A stretch of 64,000 nt of DNA, taken from the NCBI GenBank assembly GCA_007922305.1, contig ML677351.1, positions 17,327,119 to 17,391,118 on the forward strand, written 5' to 3'. Numbering within the stretch: the stretch's first letter is position 1; each line of letters starts with the position of its first letter. Source of the DNA: Dermatemys mawii (lineage: Eukaryota > Chordata > Testudines > Dermatemydidae). The notes below the pieces were generated by a model. The model had not been told where the DNA came from. It ran no database searches and worked only from the letters and a program-made list of their open reading frames with translations. Below, one piece after another: positions 60,387-64,000 of the stretch. A program made the translations under genes and the position numbers.

Positions 60387-60505
60387 ATGAGGCAGATGTT
60401 CAGCTAGTGTGTTCTGTTGAAGTCAGTGGAGCTCTGCTAATTCAGGCCAGCTGGGGATCAATCAATGGAGCTTTGACAATTTTCACTTAGCTGAGGATCT
60501 GCTCC
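60387..60505. repeat. Amniote palindromic repeat, with internal insert
   Basis: GATGTTCAGCTAGTGTGTTC, TTGAAGTCAGTGGAGCTCTG and, on the right, AATGGAGCTTTGACAATTTT, CTTAGCTGAGGATCTGCTCC. Related to 33811-33889. Confidence 0.55.
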
Positions 60506-61112
60506 AGGGTGTGGCTACCCTTTCACCTTCCCAGTTGCTTTTAGGAAGGAGGGGACTAGTGTTACTTATCAGGTAAATGACTGTGGGCTTGTCTACTTTT
60601 CAAGCACTGATGGAATTCCATCTTCTTTTGTAACAAAAACTACAGCTTACTTGTTTATATTTGCATCAATGTTCTCACTATCATTTCCTAGAAAACATCC
60701 TACCCTGCCTGCCAACCATGATAATGGAAATATGGGCATGGAGTACCTTGGGTCTATAGGGAAGGCATAGTGGGCAGAGCACCTGCTGACACAGAAAAGA
60801 GATAATGTTTAAAGTCTGCAGAGTGAGAACTACAGGGGAGAACAGCTATGAAGTCTTTAAGTCTAACCTTTGTATTGACATCCCTTAATAAAGTGGGTTT
60901 ATGAGATAAATATATTTATGCAGATTATGGGGAACAGCTACAGAAGTTGAAATGAGAGAGATGATAAGTCTGTATGCAAAACATAATGGTTTCTCTGATC
61001 TTCCAGGGAAATAGAGGAATTAAACTGATGTTTGACTGTAACTGACTCCATACCTACATGTGACAATTCTGCTACACAGCTCAGCTATACAGAAGCTTGC
61101 AGAAGTGCTACC
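60506..61112. other. No feature recognised
   Basis: Nothing supportable. Confidence 0.5.
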
Positions 61113-62067
61113 TGTGATGCTTTGGAGTTCACCCAGAGCAATAAGGTGTTGTATCAGTGCCTGTCCTGACAACTGTGGGCTGTATCTGATCTGGGCAGTT
61201 TTGGCTTAGAGCCCTGACACCAGTACCTTGTTTACAGAACCATGATCTCACCCTGGCTTCTAGCAGCCTGGTTACTCCTTATAGGATAACAGTTCTTTTC
61301 GCCCAGAGTTTCCCCAAAACTGTCTTTCCTGTAGCATCCAGTCCCTCTTGCTAGAACATTCACAAAAACCTTATCAAGGTCTCTGTTCCTCTAAAGAGAC
61401 AGACCACAACACCAGCTTGTTAGGTTGGCTGAGGGTCTGAACCTTCAGTCTGAAACACTGCACTAGATGGTTGTGATTATTAAGATTAAGTTTATTAACG
61501 AGCAGATATTTAAGTGATACTAAGTAGAAGGAATCAAGATAGAAATGGTTACAAACCACAATTAAAAATATGCTTCTGAGACTAAAACCCCAGTTGCTTT
61601 TCCAGCATGGCTGGCCAGTGCTTAGCCAGCATCCAATCACTTGGTTTCTTCAACTCTTCAGCTGAATATAATTTACAGGTTTTCTCCCCATTGCTTTCCA
61701 TAGTCCAGGAGACCTTTGCATGCATTATCTTGGACTGTATCCCCAAATATAGTTCCTTTCCCCTGTTAGGTGTTGACACCATGTTGGCTTCTCCCCCACT
61801 TGTGATTCTTAAAATGCTAATGATCTTCCTACAGTCTTGGAAACAAATGAATAGCTGTCTCTCATTGGCCACACCTGGCATGAGGTCTCAGCTCTTTCTG
61901 GGAAAAAAAACTGTTTATCAACTTCCCCTGACACGCCTCCATTTACACACATTTTAGCACCTCTGAATCTTTTTTGGTGAGTCATACTCACATCACAGAA
62001 GAGTATTAATGAGCAATTTTCCAATGATTTATTACATGCCCCCTTTTGGAGCAATATCATGACAACA
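61113..62067 (-). mobile_element. LTR-like block
   Basis: Plus-strand text TGTGATGCTTTGGAGTTCAC at the left, TTAAGATTAAGTTTATTAAC (a reversed AATAAA-type 3' region) in the middle and ATCATGACAACA at the right give TG...CA-type ends on the minus strand. Organisation resembles the LTRs at 3743 and 49593, but sequence identity is low and no target duplication is seen. Boundaries tentative. Confidence 0.4.
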
Positions 62068-62230
62068 ATGGGCAAGATGTAGTGAGCTGGTCAGGCTAGC
62101 TAAGACTCATTGCTACATACTAGGGAGCCCCATGCTAGCTACCCAGATCAAATTCAGACCTGGTATAAATAGAGACAATCCAATGAAGCTGATGGAGTTA
62201 CACCGCCCTACACCAAGCCTGGATTTTGCT

Positions 62231-62354
62231 TAGGGCAACCAGACAGAAACTGTGCAAAACTGGGACAGAGGTCGGAGGGTAATAGGAGCCTATATAAGAA
62301 AAAGACCCCAAAATCAGGACTGTGTCTATAATCTTGGGAAATCTGGTCATCCTA
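62231..62354. mobile_element. MITE with TAGGG-ACCAGA ends (124 bp)
   Basis: TAGGGCAACCAGACAG at the left and ATCTGGTCATCCTA at the right form inverted termini. The interior is nearly identical to that of 57097-57219 over about 45 bases. Confidence 0.75.
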
Positions 62355-64000
62355 ATTTTGCTCTTTGTTTGCATACAGCTTTGTAAATTTCCCTCCACCC
62401 TTCAGGAAAGATATTTGATTTATACTTAGCATAAACGGTGGTATTGTATTTTAGATAATGAACTAATGAGTTTTAGCAATAAATAGACCATCATAATTTT
62501 GGGAAGGGGTGAGTGAAAATGGCTAGAATCCCAAATCTTACCATCCAGGTTAATTCATATATAATTTTCTTCTGAACAGGAGACTCCTTACCTCCTGATC
62601 CCTTGCAAACAAAGTGTGAAAATGACATCTCTTTGTTCTGGTCAGAGTAACAGAGCTCATGGAATTGTTCAAAAAGGCCAAGGCTAAGCCCAAACGTCTC
62701 CCAGCAGAGCATAAAGGCCAAAGAGGAGAGGGAAAGTCTTGTAGATCAATTTCACTTCATTAGTTTTCATTTCATGAGTGTGCTGTGAAAGTTGCAACAA
62801 AAGGAGATTTTAATAATATCTGTAAGACATTTACACTGGCTTCATGGTAGTTAATAAAAAGCTGCCCCAGAAGTGTAGGATGAGAAAGGCACACAACAGA
62901 GACACCTGGGTTTTAGGTCCTGCCTCCTTCACACTGTAAGCACATTAAAATGAACACACAGTGGAACTATTTTAATAAGAAATCCACAAAAGAAAGATAG
63001 AGGAAGATCAGCTGTGGAGTATCGTTTCATGTAGCAGGAAACACTATTTTCAGTTTAGGAGAGAATCCTTTGATTTCTTCCTTATGAACGGAAAGGGCAA
63101 AAATATATAAAAGTCTTTATAGATAAGAGACCTCATCCCATACTAGTGTTACACCTTCAGTGACAAGGCTTTAGTTTGATGCATGACTTTATTACCCTTT
63201 GAATTCTGACCATCCTTGGGAGTATTCTGCAGGCAAGTCCTTCCAATTCCCTCTGCAGCGTTCTCCCCAACACAGTTCCTGGGGGGCAGCAAGAGCCAAC
63301 TTGAAGCACCTCCATCCTAATTGAAAGGGGCAGCACCCATTTCTCTCACTGCATAATTTATAAACCTATTAACAAACAAATGGATACCCAGACAACCTTC
63401 AAAATTATTTCATAATATAAATAATGCAAACCCACTTCTCCAACCAACTCTGTTCCTGAGTCCTCAGATTAGTCAGCAGCTGTTTTGCACAATGGCAGCA
63501 TATTTGCATTGTTTCTTTACATGGCTGTAAGGTCTTAGACACACTACAAATAAAAAGGGGCTCTCTTGTTGCAAATGGTTCCAACACACAGTAAGGCCCA
63601 ACATTGAGTGGACACATTTTGGTCTTAGATAAGACTGAACTGTGCTTTTTTAAACTATGTTCCTAAATACACACTACTGGAAATTTTACCTTTAATTATT
63701 TCATTAAGACTAAATGGCAATAGCATTATTCATTTAAAGATTAAATGCAGAGATGAAAAAAAGGGGTTTTCCTTATTTTGCTTCTTCACGAAGAAGTACC
63801 AAAATCTGTAGGTTTTTTTAAATAAAAGCTTTTTAGTCTGTTTTATTTCTTTAATATAAACAGAAATGCCAATTTTTCATCCTTGCTCCCTTCCTTTGTT
63901 GATGGACATTATGGAAGGTTCATGCTGTGAGAGATTTGTCAATCTTCAATGGAAGAGTTTGAATCCCTAACAATGAGGGCTTCTCTCGCAAGCGTTCCAG
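62355..64000. other. No feature recognised
   Basis: AT-rich to the window end, short open frames only. Confidence 0.5.

Noticed and set aside
61607..61957. 116-codon frame with hydrophobic stretches
   Set aside because: Inside an LTR-like block, with an equally open frame on the other strand and no domain.
1..64000. CRISPR array, bacterial operon or prophage
   Set aside because: No regularly spaced identical repeats, ribosome-binding sites or dense coding; the repeat content is vertebrate.

Overview
This window looks like about 64 kb of intergenic or intronic DNA from a reptile, most probably a turtle. No protein-coding gene of the host could be supported: every long open frame is short, lacks recognisable domains, or lies inside a repeat. 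The assignment rests on the repeats: many 3'-end CR1 LINE fragments, LTRs with a familiar turtle-like end (TGTGACTCTGTACCTC), GC-rich hAT elements starting CAGGGGTGGGCAAAC, short palindromic amniote repeats with a CATTGACTTCAATGG-type centre, MIR-like SINEs, and a palindromic family with the box GCATAAGCTTTCGTGGG. Family and superfamily names come from remembered consensus features; no database search was run.

Layout. 1-4.5 kb: the C-terminal end of a non-CR1 LINE (minus strand, stop codon at bases 1-3), two adjacent hAT remnants, two tRNA-like modules and an LTR. 5.6-9.3 kb: a Harbinger-like MITE, a long CR1 3' end and a tiny MITE. 9.3-18 kb: mostly unrecognised AT-rich sequence, with one palindromic retroelement copy (13.4 kb), an RTE-like LINE tail (14.8 kb) and MIR/CR1 remnants. 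18.4-19.4 kb: an intact-ended hAT element carrying a GC-rich minisatellite. 22.4-23.8 kb: a 1.3 kb hAT element with perfect 8-bp target duplications. 25.5-27 kb: the longest CR1 copy, with degraded reverse transcriptase. 28.7-35 kb: MITEs, CR1 ends, and two palindromic elements, one split by an LTR. 36.1-37.3 kb: a hAT element with another transposon nested in it. 39.8-48.7 kb: MITE, Tigger-like element, CR1, MIR and a second copy of the 36-kb hAT family. 48.86 kb: a 10-base N gap. 49.6-50.8 kb: an LTR interrupted by a palindromic element. 54-62.4 kb: further MITEs, a minisatellite-bearing DNA element, a microsatellite and an LTR-like block.

The most interesting signal is the palindromic family at 13.4, 29.1-30.2, 34.6 and 50.2 kb. 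Three copies are flanked by 12-16 bp direct repeats, the copies are built from inverted arms, and the shared box reads, on the appropriate strand, like a degenerate hammerhead ribozyme: a CUGAUGA-like core, a paired stem II, GAAA, then GC-UUAU-GC-UC. That combination fits Penelope-like retroelements, which are known to carry hammerhead motifs. The assignment is an inference and each copy here has core deviations.

Nesting gives a relative history: an LTR entered one palindromic element (29.4-30.0 kb), while another palindromic element entered a different LTR (50.2-50.6 kb), so the two classes were active over overlapping periods.
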